Assembly (NCBI GenBank): GCA_020637855.1
Contig: JACKJR010000002.1
Coordinates: 248,001-312,000, forward strand
Reading direction: 5' to 3'
Length of the DNA: 64,000 nt
Origin: Rhodobiaceae bacterium
GTDB lineage: Bacteria > Pseudomonadota > Alphaproteobacteria > Rhizobiales > Tepidamorphaceae
Shown: positions 8,028-16,266 of the stretch, piece after piece
How positions within the stretch are numbered: position 1 is the stretch's first letter
Layout of the letters: every line of letters starts with the position of its first letter
The notes under the pieces: generated by a model
Databases searched by the model: none
What the model was told of the DNA's origin: nothing
The model's input: only the letters and a program-made list of their open reading frames with translations
Translations under genes and position numbers: made by a program

Positions 8028-9257
8028 ATGGAGATCCCCATGGCACATTCGAAATCTGCCGTTTCCGTTTACAGCCCGCTGCAATTCCTTGGCTCGCTCG
8101 GCGCAGGGGGGCTGGTTGTCAGCTTCTTCATGTACCTGATGTGGATGACCCCGCACAAAGGTCAGCCGATTCCCTCGTTCGCCACCATTGCGGACACATG
8201 GCAGACGGCCAGCATACCGATGATGGTGACAATCGCAGTGGCAATGGCTGGCATCGCCGTGTTCGCAGCTGTGCATCTGCGCCTTCTTGCCTGGAACATC
8301 TCCCGCTACCGGGAATGGGCCTCTTCTCAGCAGGCACGCGCACTGGCGAAAAGCAATGCGGAAAGCCAGTTGATGGCGATACCGCTGACGCTCGCCATGA
8401 CGGTCAACGCTATGTTCATTGTCGGCGCGGTCTTCGTTCCCGGCCTTTGGGAGATGGCGGAAGTGCTCTTTCCGCTGGCCCTGATCGCGTTCGCAGCCGT
8501 TGGTGTATACGCAACGCGTATTTTCCTGCGCTTCTTCACCCGCGTCGTCACCGAAGGCGGTTTTGAATGCTCCCGCAACAACTCGCTTGCGCAGATGCTG
8601 CCTGCCTTCGCCTTTGCCATGGTCGGCGTCGGCTTCTCGGCAAGCGCCGCGATGAGCCATAACGCGGCCCTGTCGGCAACCGCATGGATCGGCGCGAGCG
8701 TCTTCACCGTCGCTGCGATCCTGCTTGGGCTGATCGCTCTCGTCATGGGCTTCCGCGCCATGATGGAGCACACGGTTGCGGAAGAAACCGCGCCCACGCT
8801 GTGGATCGTGATCCCCATCGTCACCGTGGTCGGCATTTCGCTCTACCGGCTCAACATGGCGCTGGCCCACAATTTCGGTGCGGAATGGCACCCGGCGTCC
8901 GTCTTCGGCTTTCTGGTGACGCTGTTCTCGATCCAGCTTCTCTATGCAGCGCTCGGTTATGCCGTGCTGCGCAAGCAGGGATACTTCGCCCGCTACGTCA
9001 GCGGTACGGAGCGTTCTCCCGGCTCATGGGCGCTGATCTGCCCCGGCGTCGCACTGTTCGTCTTCGCCAATTTCGTGATCAACGCGGGGCTGGTGAAGAT
9101 CGGTGTGCTGGCCAAGTTCTCGGTCAGCTACCTGGCGCTCTACGCACCGCTGGTTGTCCTGCAGATTGTCACGGTCGTGATCTTCTTCAAACTGTACATG
9201 AAGCTCGTCAGGCAGAACGGCACACAACACGCCACGCAACACCTGCCTGCTGAATAG
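8028..9257 (+). CDS. Multi-pass inner membrane protein, possibly TDT (TehA/SLAC1)-like
   Basis: 409 residues from ATG 8028 (AGAGGA 9 bp upstream) or 405 from ATG 8040 (GGAG 7 bp upstream); both starts are possible. About ten hydrophobic helices are spread along the whole protein, with few charged loops. Length and spacing resemble the tellurite-resistance/dicarboxylate transporter superfamily, but no decisive motif was seen, so a transport role is an inference. It stands alone, followed by a hairpin at 9275. Confidence 0.75.
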   Translation: MEIPMAHSKSAVSVYSPLQFLGSLGAGGLVVSFFMYLMWMTPHKGQPIPSFATIADTWQTASIPMMVTIAVAMAGIAVFAAVHLRLLAWNISRYREWASSQQARALAKSNAESQLMAIPLTLAMTVNAMFIVGAVFVPGLWEMAEVLFPLALIAFAAVGVYATRIFLRFFTRVVTEGGFECSRNNSLAQMLPAFAFAMVGVGFSASAAMSHNAALSATAWIGASVFTVAAILLGLIALVMGFRAMMEHTVAEETAPTLWIVIPIVTVVGISLYRLNMALAHNFGAEWHPASVFGFLVTLFSIQLLYAALGYAVLRKQGYFARYVSGTERSPGSWALICPGVALFVFANFVINAGLVKIGVLAKFSVSYLALYAPLVVLQIVTVVIFFKLYMKLVRQNGTQHATQHLPAE

Positions 9258-9274
9258 AACCCTTGCAAGACAAC

Positions 9275-9302
9275 GGGCCGGTCACAGGACCGGCCCATTC
9301 TG
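9275..9302 (+). terminator. Hairpin terminator after the membrane protein gene
   Basis: A 9-bp stem (9275-9283 with 9288-9296, loop ACAG) is followed only by ATTCTG, so the U-tract is weak. It lies 17 bp past the stop codon. Confidence 0.55.
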
Positions 9303-9342
9303 CAATATAATCATGGTCCACGAACCACAGGACCGATCAACC

Positions 9343-9768
9343 ATGCAGATTGCACGCACCCACCTGCTCCGCCTCCTGATCACCTCTGCCTTTTCGGTAA
9401 TCTCCGCATGCGCCAATGCAGCCGATCCCGGCGAATGCGCGCTTGCCGGCCAGGTCGAAACCCGCGACTGGAAAGCCTGGAACGATCTGATGCCGCCGAA
9501 GCCGGACTATTTGCATGTCATCGGCGAGGTCGAGGTACCCAACCCCGGCGTCGAACCGCTGCTGCGCCCCAGTGAACCGCAAGGCAGAAACCCGTTGATC
9601 CTGATGCTGGATCTCTACCTGTGCCAGATGCCCGGCATTTGGACGCAAGTCCTGACCTGGAAACCCGCCCGCTTCGATAACGAAATCAGCGGTAGCGGTT
9701 ATGTGCAGGTTCATATCCTGGGCGATGGCACAGATTTCGGATTGATCAATGCTGGCGAAACGCAATGA
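9343..9768 (+). CDS. Secreted hypothetical protein
   Basis: 141 residues from ATG 9343; an in-frame ATG at 9313 would add a hydrophilic stretch in front of the signal peptide. Residues 1-27 form a signal peptide ending near CANAADPG. The mature part of about 110 residues has two cysteines and mixed beta-rich sequence (YLHVIGEVEVP, GYVQVHILGDG). It is probably periplasmic. I do not recognise the family and nearby genes give no clue. Confidence 0.6.
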   Translation: MQIARTHLLRLLITSAFSVISACANAADPGECALAGQVETRDWKAWNDLMPPKPDYLHVIGEVEVPNPGVEPLLRPSEPQGRNPLILMLDLYLCQMPGIWTQVLTWKPARFDNEISGSGYVQVHILGDGTDFGLINAGETQ

Positions 9769-9903
9769 GCCGGCCCACCGTCAGCGCAAAATCCTGTTTT
9801 TCGTTGAACCTGCCCGTAATCTGGAAAATCATGGCTGCCGCGGGTGTTCCTTGAGTGCCCGTGCTACGCTCTAACCCGGTGGCACCAAGCAGGGCGGTCT
9901 GCG

Positions 9904-11604
9904 ATGGCGATGCGTATCGTCTCCAACGATGCGACGATTGTGGTCGGGCTGGGCAAGCCCGCTGCAAAGCCATCCACCGATGCCTCCATTCCCGACAGGG
10001 CGCACACCCTTCGCCCCGCAACGCCGGACGCGGCGGCGCAGGCGCCTGCCGCACCAGCCGGCCGCGGCCATTCGGCAACACGCGTCTCAGCATCACCACC
10101 CGACCCCTTCGCACCTACCAGCCTGGGCCCGTCCATGGCGGACATCTCGGCTGATCCCGGTTCTGCTCCAACGCGTGTCATCCGGCCTGCCGCGCCTGCT
10201 TCTGCCCCAAGCGCCCCCGGACGCATTCACACCGGCCGGACAACCGTGATCGTTCCGCATCCCGGCGAGGGCTATCCGCGCGCAGCGCCATCTGGCCAGG
10301 CCACGCCATCATTTCATATGGGCACCGCCGCGCCGCTGCCCCGCCGCACGCTGCTTGCCGGGCGTTACCGCGTTCTGCAAACGCGCTTCACCGGCGGCAT
10401 CTCCTATGTCTACCAGTGCCTCGACGAGAAGACCGCGCAATACTGCATGATCAAGGAGCTGTTCGCACACGGTCATTGCAGCCGCGATGACGGCCTGCGG
10501 GTGCAGTTCAACGTCCAACCCGACACGCTCGAAACCCTGCGCAACGCTTTCCTGTCGGAAATACGCGTGCTGATGCGGCTGGAACATCCCGGCATCGCCC
10601 GCATCACCGATTTCTTCGAGGCCAACGGCACGCTCTACCATTGTTCCGAGCTGACGGAAGGGGAGTCGCTCGCCCGTGTCGTGGAAGCCAACGGCCAGGT
10701 GTCGCTGCAGACCGCGCTGTCACTGTTCGCCCAGCTTGCCGCGACCCTCGGCTTCATCCACGAACGCGGCCTGATCCACCGCGACGTCAAGCCCTCCAAC
10801 GTCTTCATCCTGAAGAACAAGCTGCCGCTGCTGACCGACTTCGGCGCCGCCCGCGATGTCATGTCGCCGGTCGTCACGCCGCAGATGTTCACGCCCGATT
10901 TCGCAGCACCTGAATCCACCGCCCCGCCCTATCTGGAGAACACATGGACCGACGTCTACGCGCTGTTTTCCACGATCCACTATGCCCTGACGGGCCAGCC
11001 GGTGAACGCCGGGGAGCCGTTCGATCCGGCTGCCTTTCCGCGTTCAGACGAGCTCTCCGACAAGGCCAATGACGATCTCGCCGCCTTCTTCGCCAAGGGG
11101 CTGGCGGAAGAGTTCGAGAACCGTTTCCAGACCATGGCCGCCGCCGCTGATGCCCTGCATGCCGTGCAGGCGCAGATCGACGAAGGCTATAGCGGCGCGC
11201 GCATTGAACGGCGCAAGATCTTCATCTCCTACGCCCGCGAGGACGAAACCTTCGCGCTCGATCTCTACGAGTTTCTCACAGCCCGCGGCTACGAGGCCTG
11301 GATCGACCAGAAGTCGATCCGCGGCGGCATGTCGTGGGCCGAACAGATCAACCGCGGCATCGACGGCAGCGACGTGTTCGTCATCGTGTGCTCGCCCAAC
11401 TCCGTCAGCCGCACGCGCACATCCGAAAACGTCATGCGCGAGCTGACGCTGGCAACCGACTGCCGCAAACCGCTGGTGCCGGTGTTCCGCGAGACGACGG
11501 AGCTGTCCAACGAGGCGAAATTCTTCCTGTCGCGCGTGCAATGGACGATGATCGATGGCAGCGCCTTCGATCCGGTCGTTGAATCGCTCGCCTCGATCTT
11601 CTGA
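9904..11604 (+). CDS. Ser/Thr protein kinase fused to a C-terminal TIR domain
   Basis: 566 residues from ATG 9904 (AGGGCGG upstream); a GTG at 9844 would add 20. Residues 1-145 are Pro/Ala/Ser-rich and probably disordered. A Hanks-type kinase follows (about 150-420): Gly-rich loop FTGGISYVYQC, lysine in CMIKELF, catalytic loop IHRDVKPSN (near 292), DFG (near 311) and an APE equivalent FAAPEST. Residues about 437-566 are a TIR domain beginning RKIFISYAREDE, with the BB-loop region WIDQKSIRGG and a Glu in NVMRELTLA at the position expected for the NADase catalytic residue. There is no membrane helix. It could be a signalling protein or an anti-phage effector; no partner gene is adjacent. Confidence 0.9.
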   Translation: MAMRIVSNDATIVVGLGKPAAKPSTDASIPDRAHTLRPATPDAAAQAPAAPAGRGHSATRVSASPPDPFAPTSLGPSMADISADPGSAPTRVIRPAAPASAPSAPGRIHTGRTTVIVPHPGEGYPRAAPSGQATPSFHMGTAAPLPRRTLLAGRYRVLQTRFTGGISYVYQCLDEKTAQYCMIKELFAHGHCSRDDGLRVQFNVQPDTLETLRNAFLSEIRVLMRLEHPGIARITDFFEANGTLYHCSELTEGESLARVVEANGQVSLQTALSLFAQLAATLGFIHERGLIHRDVKPSNVFILKNKLPLLTDFGAARDVMSPVVTPQMFTPDFAAPESTAPPYLENTWTDVYALFSTIHYALTGQPVNAGEPFDPAAFPRSDELSDKANDDLAAFFAKGLAEEFENRFQTMAAAADALHAVQAQIDEGYSGARIERRKIFISYAREDETFALDLYEFLTARGYEAWIDQKSIRGGMSWAEQINRGIDGSDVFVIVCSPNSVSRTRTSENVMRELTLATDCRKPLVPVFRETTELSNEAKFFLSRVQWTMIDGSAFDPVVESLASIF

Positions 11605-11613
11605 AAACGAAAA

Positions 11614-11637
11614 GGGCAGCGGATCGCTCCGCCGCCC
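11614..11637 (+). terminator. Imperfect hairpin after the kinase-TIR gene
   Basis: GGGCaGCGGA pairs with TCCGCcGCCC with one mismatch and a 4-nt loop, 9 bp after the stop codon. There is no clear T-run, so terminator function is uncertain. Confidence 0.35.
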
Positions 11638-11693
11638 CTCTGCCGTGTCCTTGGTATCGTTTCCTCAAGCTTTCGGCGCGGGCTTTGATGCCC

Positions 11694-11942
11694 TTGATTG
11701 GTTCTTCGCCTTGTCGACCAGCTTGTTCGCAGAAATCCCCCGCTGCCGGAGGGCGGCAATCAAAGGAAAGCCGTGGATCCGTCAGCGGGAGAGCCGTTGA
11801 TTAGTTCTTCGCCTTATCGACGAGTTTATTGGCCGAAATCCCCCGCTGCCGGAGGGCGGCAATCAAAGGAAAGCCGTGGATCCGCCAGCGGGAGAGCCGT
11901 TGATTAGTTCTTCGCCTTATCGACGAGTTTATTGGCAGAAAT
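11694..11942. repeat. 103-bp tandem repeat carrying the ilvC 3' end (two full units plus one partial)
   Basis: Unit A is 11694-11796, unit B 11797-11899, and a partial unit C 11900-11942 is the real 3' end of ilvC. Each unit has about 45 bp that on the minus strand encode ISANKLVDKAKN, then 58 bp of non-coding spacer bounded by inverted CCCGCTG and CAGCGGG with an inner TGCCG/CGGCA stem. Spacers A and B differ at one base. Tails B and C differ at one base, but tail A differs from B at seven mostly synonymous positions and reads on to QSRASKPAPKA before a stop at 11665. Confidence 0.9.
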
Positions 11943-12923
11943 CCACGGCATCATGCCGCGCAGGCGCTCGCCGACTTCCTCGATCTGGTGGCCGTCGTTG
12001 ATACGGCGGATGCCCTTGAAGCGCGCCGCGCCGGCCCGGTATTCCTGCATCCACTCGGAGGTAAACTTGCCGGTCTGGATGTCCCTCAGAACCCGCTTCA
12101 TCTCCGCCTTGGTCTCGGCCGTGATGATGCGCGGGCCAGACACGTATTCGCCCCACTCCGCCGTGTTGGAGATCGAGTAGTTCATGTTGGCGATACCGCC
12201 TTCGTAGATCAGGTCGACGATCAGCTTCACCTCGTGCAGGCACTCGAAATAGGCCATCTCCGGCGCGTAACCGGCTTCAACCAGCGTCTCGAAACCGGCG
12301 CGGATCAGTTCGACAAGACCGCCGCACAGCACGACCTGCTCGCCGAACAGGTCGGTCTCGCACTCTTCCTTGAAGGTCGTCTCGATGACGCCCGAACGCC
12401 CGCCGCCGACGCCGCACGCATAAGACAGCGCCAGATCATGGGCGTTGCCCGACGCATCCTGGTTGATCGCGATCAGGCAGGGCACGCCGCCGCCCTTCTG
12501 GTATTCGCCGCGCACCGTGTGGCCGGGGCCCTTCGGCGCGATCATGACGACGTCGATGGTCGATTTCGGCTCAATCAGGTTGAAGTGCACGTTGAGACCG
12601 TGCGCAAAGGCGATCGCGGCGCCGTCGCGGATGTTTCCCGCAATCTCGCCGCGGTAGATGTCGGCCTGCAGCTCGTCAGGCGTCGCCATCATCATCATGT
12701 CGGCCCACTTGGCGCCTTCGGCGACGCTCATCACCTTGAAGCCATCGGCTTCAGCCTTCTTCGCCGTGGCAGAACCCGGACGCAGCGCCACACCGACTTC
12801 CTTGACACCGGAATCCTTCAGGTTCAGCGCGTGCGCGCGGCCCTGGCTGCCGTAACCGATAATGAGAACCTTCTTCGACTTGATCAGATTGAGATCGGCA
12901 TCGCGATCGTAATAGACGCGCAT
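11904..12923 (-). CDS. ilvC: Ketol-acid reductoisomerase
   Basis: 339 residues from ATG 12923, after AAGGAAGGA; this matches the usual class I length. The Rossmann NADPH fingerprint GYGSQGRAHALN and the C-terminal knotted domain (YFECLHEVKLIVDLIYEGG) are present. It converts acetolactate or acetohydroxybutyrate to the dihydroxy acids in isoleucine and valine synthesis. The tetR gene ends 22 bp upstream on the same strand, suggesting cotranscription. Its last codons are repeated twice downstream. A longer in-frame ORF start at 13229 only covers antisense-like sequence inside tetR and is rejected. Confidence 0.97.
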   Translation of the reverse strand: MRVYYDRDADLNLIKSKKVLIIGYGSQGRAHALNLKDSGVKEVGVALRPGSATAKKAEADGFKVMSVAEGAKWADMMMMATPDELQADIYRGEIAGNIRDGAAIAFAHGLNVHFNLIEPKSTIDVVMIAPKGPGHTVRGEYQKGGGVPCLIAINQDASGNAHDLALSYACGVGGGRSGVIETTFKEECETDLFGEQVVLCGGLVELIRAGFETLVEAGYAPEMAYFECLHEVKLIVDLIYEGGIANMNYSISNTAEWGEYVSGPRIITAETKAEMKRVLRDIQTGKFTSEWMQEYRAGAARFKGIRRINDGHQIEEVGERLRGMMPWISANKLVDKAKN

Positions 12924-12945
12924 ATCTGCATTCCTTCCTTGGGAT

Positions 12946-13659
12946 TTACGTTGAGGTTTTCGAACCAGCCTTGGCCGGCGCGTAGAGGGTGAGAAACCGG
13001 GCGACGGCCCCACGGGCCTGCTCGCCGATGGAAAGGGTCGAAACAGCGCTCTGGTCACCGAGCAGCGCATTGATGTGCAGATCGCCGATAATGAGGCCAT
13101 ACAGCGTTTGGTAGGCACTGGCGGCATCGGCGAAACCGATGTGCCCGCCCGCTTGTCCTGCCTCCAGCAGCCGGTGTGCACGCTCCTCGATGCGCCGCTT
13201 GCCGCGCTCCAGCAGGACAGCACCAACACCGGAATTGTCGCCGCGCACCGACCCGACCGAAAGCCGGTTGAGCGCCAAAGACGTATCGGACAGGAGCACA
13301 GTCAGCAGATCTTCCGCGAACAGTTGCAGCGCAGCCTCGAATTCATCGCGGGTTTTTGGCAGGGCCGCCGCATCGATAATCCGAACGCGGCTGGCCTGAT
13401 GGGTAACGATCGCCGCCAGCAATCCGTCGCGATCACCGAACCACTTGTAGAGACTTTCCTTGGAGCAGTTGGCCGCGCGCGCCAGCGCCGCCGTGGTCAG
13501 CGCCCTGTCGCCACCTTCCACCAGCAGCCGTAGCGCGACTTCAAGCACTTCGTTCTGGCGTGCGGAGAATCCTGCATCGCCGGACGCGGGATCACCATCG
13601 AAGACGGAGCCGTCCCCGCCCATCTCGCTCTGCCCCGACCTGCCCGCCGCTGCCAGCAT
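12946..13659 (-). CDS. TetR family transcriptional regulator
   Basis: 237 residues from ATG 13659, or 225 from ATG 13623. The first 30 residues are Gly/Asp-rich, followed by a TetR helix-turn-helix (TTAALARAANCSKESLYKWFGDRDGLLAAIV) and an all-helical ligand-binding domain. It ends 22 bp before ilvC, so the two are probably one transcript. A palindromic (GGTAC)n tract sits 45-100 bp upstream of its start and may be its operator. The ligand is unknown; a link to branched-chain metabolism rests only on position. Confidence 0.88.
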   Translation of the reverse strand: MLAAAGRSGQSEMGGDGSVFDGDPASGDAGFSARQNEVLEVALRLLVEGGDRALTTAALARAANCSKESLYKWFGDRDGLLAAIVTHQASRVRIIDAAALPKTRDEFEAALQLFAEDLLTVLLSDTSLALNRLSVGSVRGDNSGVGAVLLERGKRRIEERAHRLLEAGQAGGHIGFADAASAYQTLYGLIIGDLHINALLGDQSAVSTLSIGEQARGAVARFLTLYAPAKAGSKTST

Positions 13660-13703
13660 GTACCCTGCGCCCTGTTCATCATCGGTATTCGCGTCGACCT
13701 GAA

Positions 13704-13760
13704 GCCGTACCGTACCGTTCGGTACGGTACGGTACGGTACGGTACGGTACGGTACGGTAC
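13704..13760. repeat. (GGTAC)8 simple repeat with inverted GTACC arm; possible TetR operator
   Basis: Eight perfect tandem GGTAC units fill 13721-13760. Just before them CCGTACCGTACCG is the inverted counterpart, so the tract forms a palindrome centred near 13719. It lies in the promoter region shared by tetR (minus) and marR (plus). Alternating CGGTAC/GTACCG dyads are typical of TetR-family operators, and repeat-number change could alter spacing or operator number. Confidence 0.85.
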
Positions 13761-13868
13761 GGCGTTGTAGTGGGAAGGCTCGAGGGCGTCAAGCAGTACT
13801 TGGGCGAGCGCAGGAAGGCACCGAGCCGGAAGCCGGGAAAATCGACGCGATACCGAGAGGATAAATAG

Positions 13869-13880
13869 CTTGTATACAAG
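13869..13880. promoter_or_regulatory. Palindromic operator candidate for the MarR regulator
   Basis: CTTGTATACAAG is a perfect 12-bp palindrome 50 bp upstream of the marR start, in an otherwise AT-rich stretch. MarR dimers commonly bind such 12-16 bp palindromes over their own promoter. Confidence 0.5.
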
Positions 13881-13929
13881 TAAATGTGTAACGTGTAATT
13901 AGCGAACGAGGATTGAACCGGACTGCGCC

Positions 13930-14364
13930 ATGGACCGCATAGAAGACTGCATCAGCTTCATAGTCGGAAAAACCGCTCAACAGGTGACACGCCGCGCGCG
14001 TGAATTGCTGGCGCCTTTCGGCGTGACGCCCGTTCAGTATGCGGTTCTCAAGGTTGTCTGTGACGCCGAAGCGCTCAGCGGTGTGGACATCGGCAAGCGC
14101 ATGGTCCTGGACAGCGCCAGCATCACAGGCGTCCTCGATCGGCTCGAAAGCATCGGCCTTGTCGAACGCAAACCCAACCCCGGCGACAGGCGGGCACACC
14201 TGATCATGGCGACGAAGCGCGCAAAGCAGCTGATGCCGCAACTCGACCAGGAGATGGATCGCCTCAATGACGAAGCCGCCGCGATCCTGAAAACCGGCAA
14301 GGAAAAGCTCTTCCGAGACCTTCGCCACCTTGGAGACGACAGGAACTGGAACCGCAATGTTTGA
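13930..14364 (+). CDS. MarR family transcriptional regulator
   Basis: 144 residues. A winged helix-turn-helix with the family pattern (LAPFGVTPVQYAVLKVV, SITGVLDRLESIGLVERKPNPGDRRAHLI) is flanked by dimerisation helices. The DRR wing motif is intact. The downstream DUF2000 gene starts inside its last codons, so the two are translationally coupled. A palindrome at 13869-13880 suggests autoregulation. The effector molecule is unknown. Confidence 0.9.
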   Translation: MDRIEDCISFIVGKTAQQVTRRARELLAPFGVTPVQYAVLKVVCDAEALSGVDIGKRMVLDSASITGVLDRLESIGLVERKPNPGDRRAHLIMATKRAKQLMPQLDQEMDRLNDEAAAILKTGKEKLFRDLRHLGDDRNWNRNV

Positions 14365-14764
14365 TACCAAGATCGCCATCGTCATCCGAGACGACCTGCT
14401 GACATGGCAGAAGCTGAACGTCACGGCCTTCCTGACCAGCGGCGTACTGGGCGCAGACGCAGAGCTGTTGGGCGAAAACTACGAAGACGCCACCGGACAG
14501 CTCTATCGCCCGCTGATCATCCAGCCGATGATCGTTCTGGCGGCAGATGGCGAGGGCCTGAAGAAGATTCACCGCCGCGGCATCGACCGTGGCGCCTCGA
14601 TGGCCATCTACATCGAGGACATGTTCTCAACCGGCCATGACGCCGCAAACAGGGCTGCCGTAAAGCAGTATGCGACCGACGAGCTGGCCCTTGTCGGTCT
14701 GGCGCTGCGCGACGACAAAAAGGTCGTAGACAAGATCACCAAAGGCGCAAAGATGCATCCTTAG
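14357..14764 (+). CDS. DUF2000 family protein
   Basis: 135 residues from ATG 14357 (MFDTKIAIVIRDDL), overlapping the end of marR by 8 bp. The N-terminus and KLNVTAFLTSG match the DUF2000 family, a small alpha/beta fold whose biochemical role is not established. The overlap with marR implies shared expression and perhaps that it is the regulator's main target. Confidence 0.8.
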   Translation: MFDTKIAIVIRDDLLTWQKLNVTAFLTSGVLGADAELLGENYEDATGQLYRPLIIQPMIVLAADGEGLKKIHRRGIDRGASMAIYIEDMFSTGHDAANRAAVKQYATDELALVGLALRDDKKVVDKITKGAKMHP

Positions 14765-14779
14765 CGCGATCAGGGCAGC

Positions 14780-15400
14780 TTACCTCACAATGATCGTCGC
14801 ACCGACACGAACGCGATTATAGAGATCGTTCACGTGCGAATTGTGCATGCGAATGCAGCCGGCTGAAACCCTCCGGCCAATCGTGCTTGGCTGGTTGGTA
14901 CCATGGATTCGGAAGTAGCTGTCACTGCCGCCCCGGTAGAGATAGAGCGCACGCGAACCCAGCGGATTGCCCCGCCCGCCCGGCACGCCACCGGCATATT
15001 TTTTGTATTTCTTCGGATCGCGGGCGATCATCGCCGGCGTCGGCGTCCAACTCGGCCATTCGGCCTTGCGCCCGATCCGTCCGGTGCCCCGGAAACCGCG
15101 CCCCTCAGCACCAACGCCGATCGGGTACCGCCGCGCCCGCCCGCGCGAGGTAATCAGGTAGAGCGCAAACTTGTTCGGCTCGACCACGATCGTTCCCGGC
15201 GCATAGCGCGTCGAGTAACTGACCGTGCTTATGCCCATACCCGGGAGGATCCCGCGCAGGATATCCTGCAAGCCCTGCGCCTCCGCCTGTTCCGCAGAAC
15301 CAAGCGCTACGAATGCGATGCCGCCAAGCAGAAGATTGCGTCGTGTCAGCAAGGGAGGCCTCCATGATTTGCCGTTTCGACGGTGCACCATAGCCAGCAC
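14780..15400 (-). CDS. L,D-transpeptidase (YkuD/ErfK family)
   Basis: 206 residues. A twin-arginine-like signal (LLTRRNLLLGGIAFVALG) is at residues 17-34. The YkuD domain has the catalytic motif H166 (FRIHGTN) and C182 in SAGCIRM, as in enzymes that make 3-3 peptidoglycan cross-links or anchor proteins to the wall in the periplasm. A second start at 15391 is possible. It is convergent with the DUF2000 gene, 15 bp apart. Confidence 0.93.
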   Translation of the reverse strand: MLAMVHRRNGKSWRPPLLTRRNLLLGGIAFVALGSAEQAEAQGLQDILRGILPGMGISTVSYSTRYAPGTIVVEPNKFALYLITSRGRARRYPIGVGAEGRGFRGTGRIGRKAEWPSWTPTPAMIARDPKKYKKYAGGVPGGRGNPLGSRALYLYRGGSDSYFRIHGTNQPSTIGRRVSAGCIRMHNSHVNDLYNRVRVGATIIVR

Positions 15401-15510
15401 TTGGCAAACTGCGCAACCTCACGAAATGCCTGGAGGGATTTTCGCGCAGCCACTTTGCGAACAAACTTGCGCTGCATCGGTGACGGCAGTCATTTCGCGG
15501 AAGCAGTCGC

Positions 15511-16242
15511 ATGAACAGCCTGTACGATACGATCGGCCTCAACTACGCCGACCTGCGCCGCCCCGATCCGCGCATCGCGCAGCGGATAGAGGACGCTCTC
15601 GGCGACGCGCAGAGCGTTCTGAATGTCGGCGCGGGCGCAGGTTCATACGAGCCGTCCGGCCGCAGGATCACCGCTGTCGAGCCTTCCGCGAAAATGATCG
15701 CGCAGCGCCCGCCCTCGGACGCAACCGTTCTTCAGGGCAGCGCTGAAGATTTGCCCTTCGATGACAAGTCCTTCGATGCCGCGATGGCAGTGCTGACCAT
15801 TCATCACTGGTCGGACAAGGCAAAGGGCGTAGCGGAGATGCGCCGGGTGACGCGCGGCAAACTCGTCTTTTTGACCTATGACCCTTCGTTTCGCGATTTC
15901 TGGCTGCTGGAATACTTCCCCGCGCTGATCACGCTGGACGAGGGGCAGATGCCGAAAATGGCCGATTACGAGACATGGTTGGGCGATGTCTCGGTCTCGC
16001 CCGCGCCCATCCCGCACGACTGCACCGACGGGTTCCTGGCAGGCTACTGGCGCCGCCCCGCCGCCTATCTTGACGAGCGGGTCCGCGCGGCGATGTCTTC
16101 CTTCTGGGCACTGGGGGATGTCTCGGATGGATTGGCACGGCTGGAGCGCGACCTGACCAGCGGCGAATGGGAACGCCGTTACGGCCATCTCATGAAGCTT
16201 GACGCGCTCGATTGCGGATACAGGCTGGTCGTGAGCGGGTGA
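15511..16242 (+). CDS. Class I SAM-dependent methyltransferase
   Basis: 243 residues. SAM-binding motif I is NVGAGAGSYEP near residue 39, followed by an acidic ribose-binding Glu in ITAVEPS and the motif PFDDKSFDAAMAVLTIHHW typical of Methyltransf_11 enzymes. The C-terminal half has no recognisable substrate signature. Monocistronic between divergent and convergent neighbours; substrate unknown. Confidence 0.85.
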   Translation: MNSLYDTIGLNYADLRRPDPRIAQRIEDALGDAQSVLNVGAGAGSYEPSGRRITAVEPSAKMIAQRPPSDATVLQGSAEDLPFDDKSFDAAMAVLTIHHWSDKAKGVAEMRRVTRGKLVFLTYDPSFRDFWLLEYFPALITLDEGQMPKMADYETWLGDVSVSPAPIPHDCTDGFLAGYWRRPAAYLDERVRAAMSSFWALGDVSDGLARLERDLTSGEWERRYGHLMKLDALDCGYRLVVSG

Positions 16243-16266
16243 GCCATGACGAACTAACCCGCCCTC

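Noticed and set aside
11694..11942. CRISPR array at the ilvC tail repeats
   Set aside because: Units are 103 bp, directly abutting, and contain ilvC coding sequence; there are no spacers and no cas genes.
11988..12992. 334-residue open frame on the plus strand
   Set aside because: Antisense to ilvC, with Arg/His-rich shadow composition and no domain.
12924..13229. N-terminal extension of ilvC upstream of 12923
   Set aside because: It overlaps tetR, lacks similarity to IlvC, and the ATG at 12923 has a good ribosome site and gives the standard 339-residue length.
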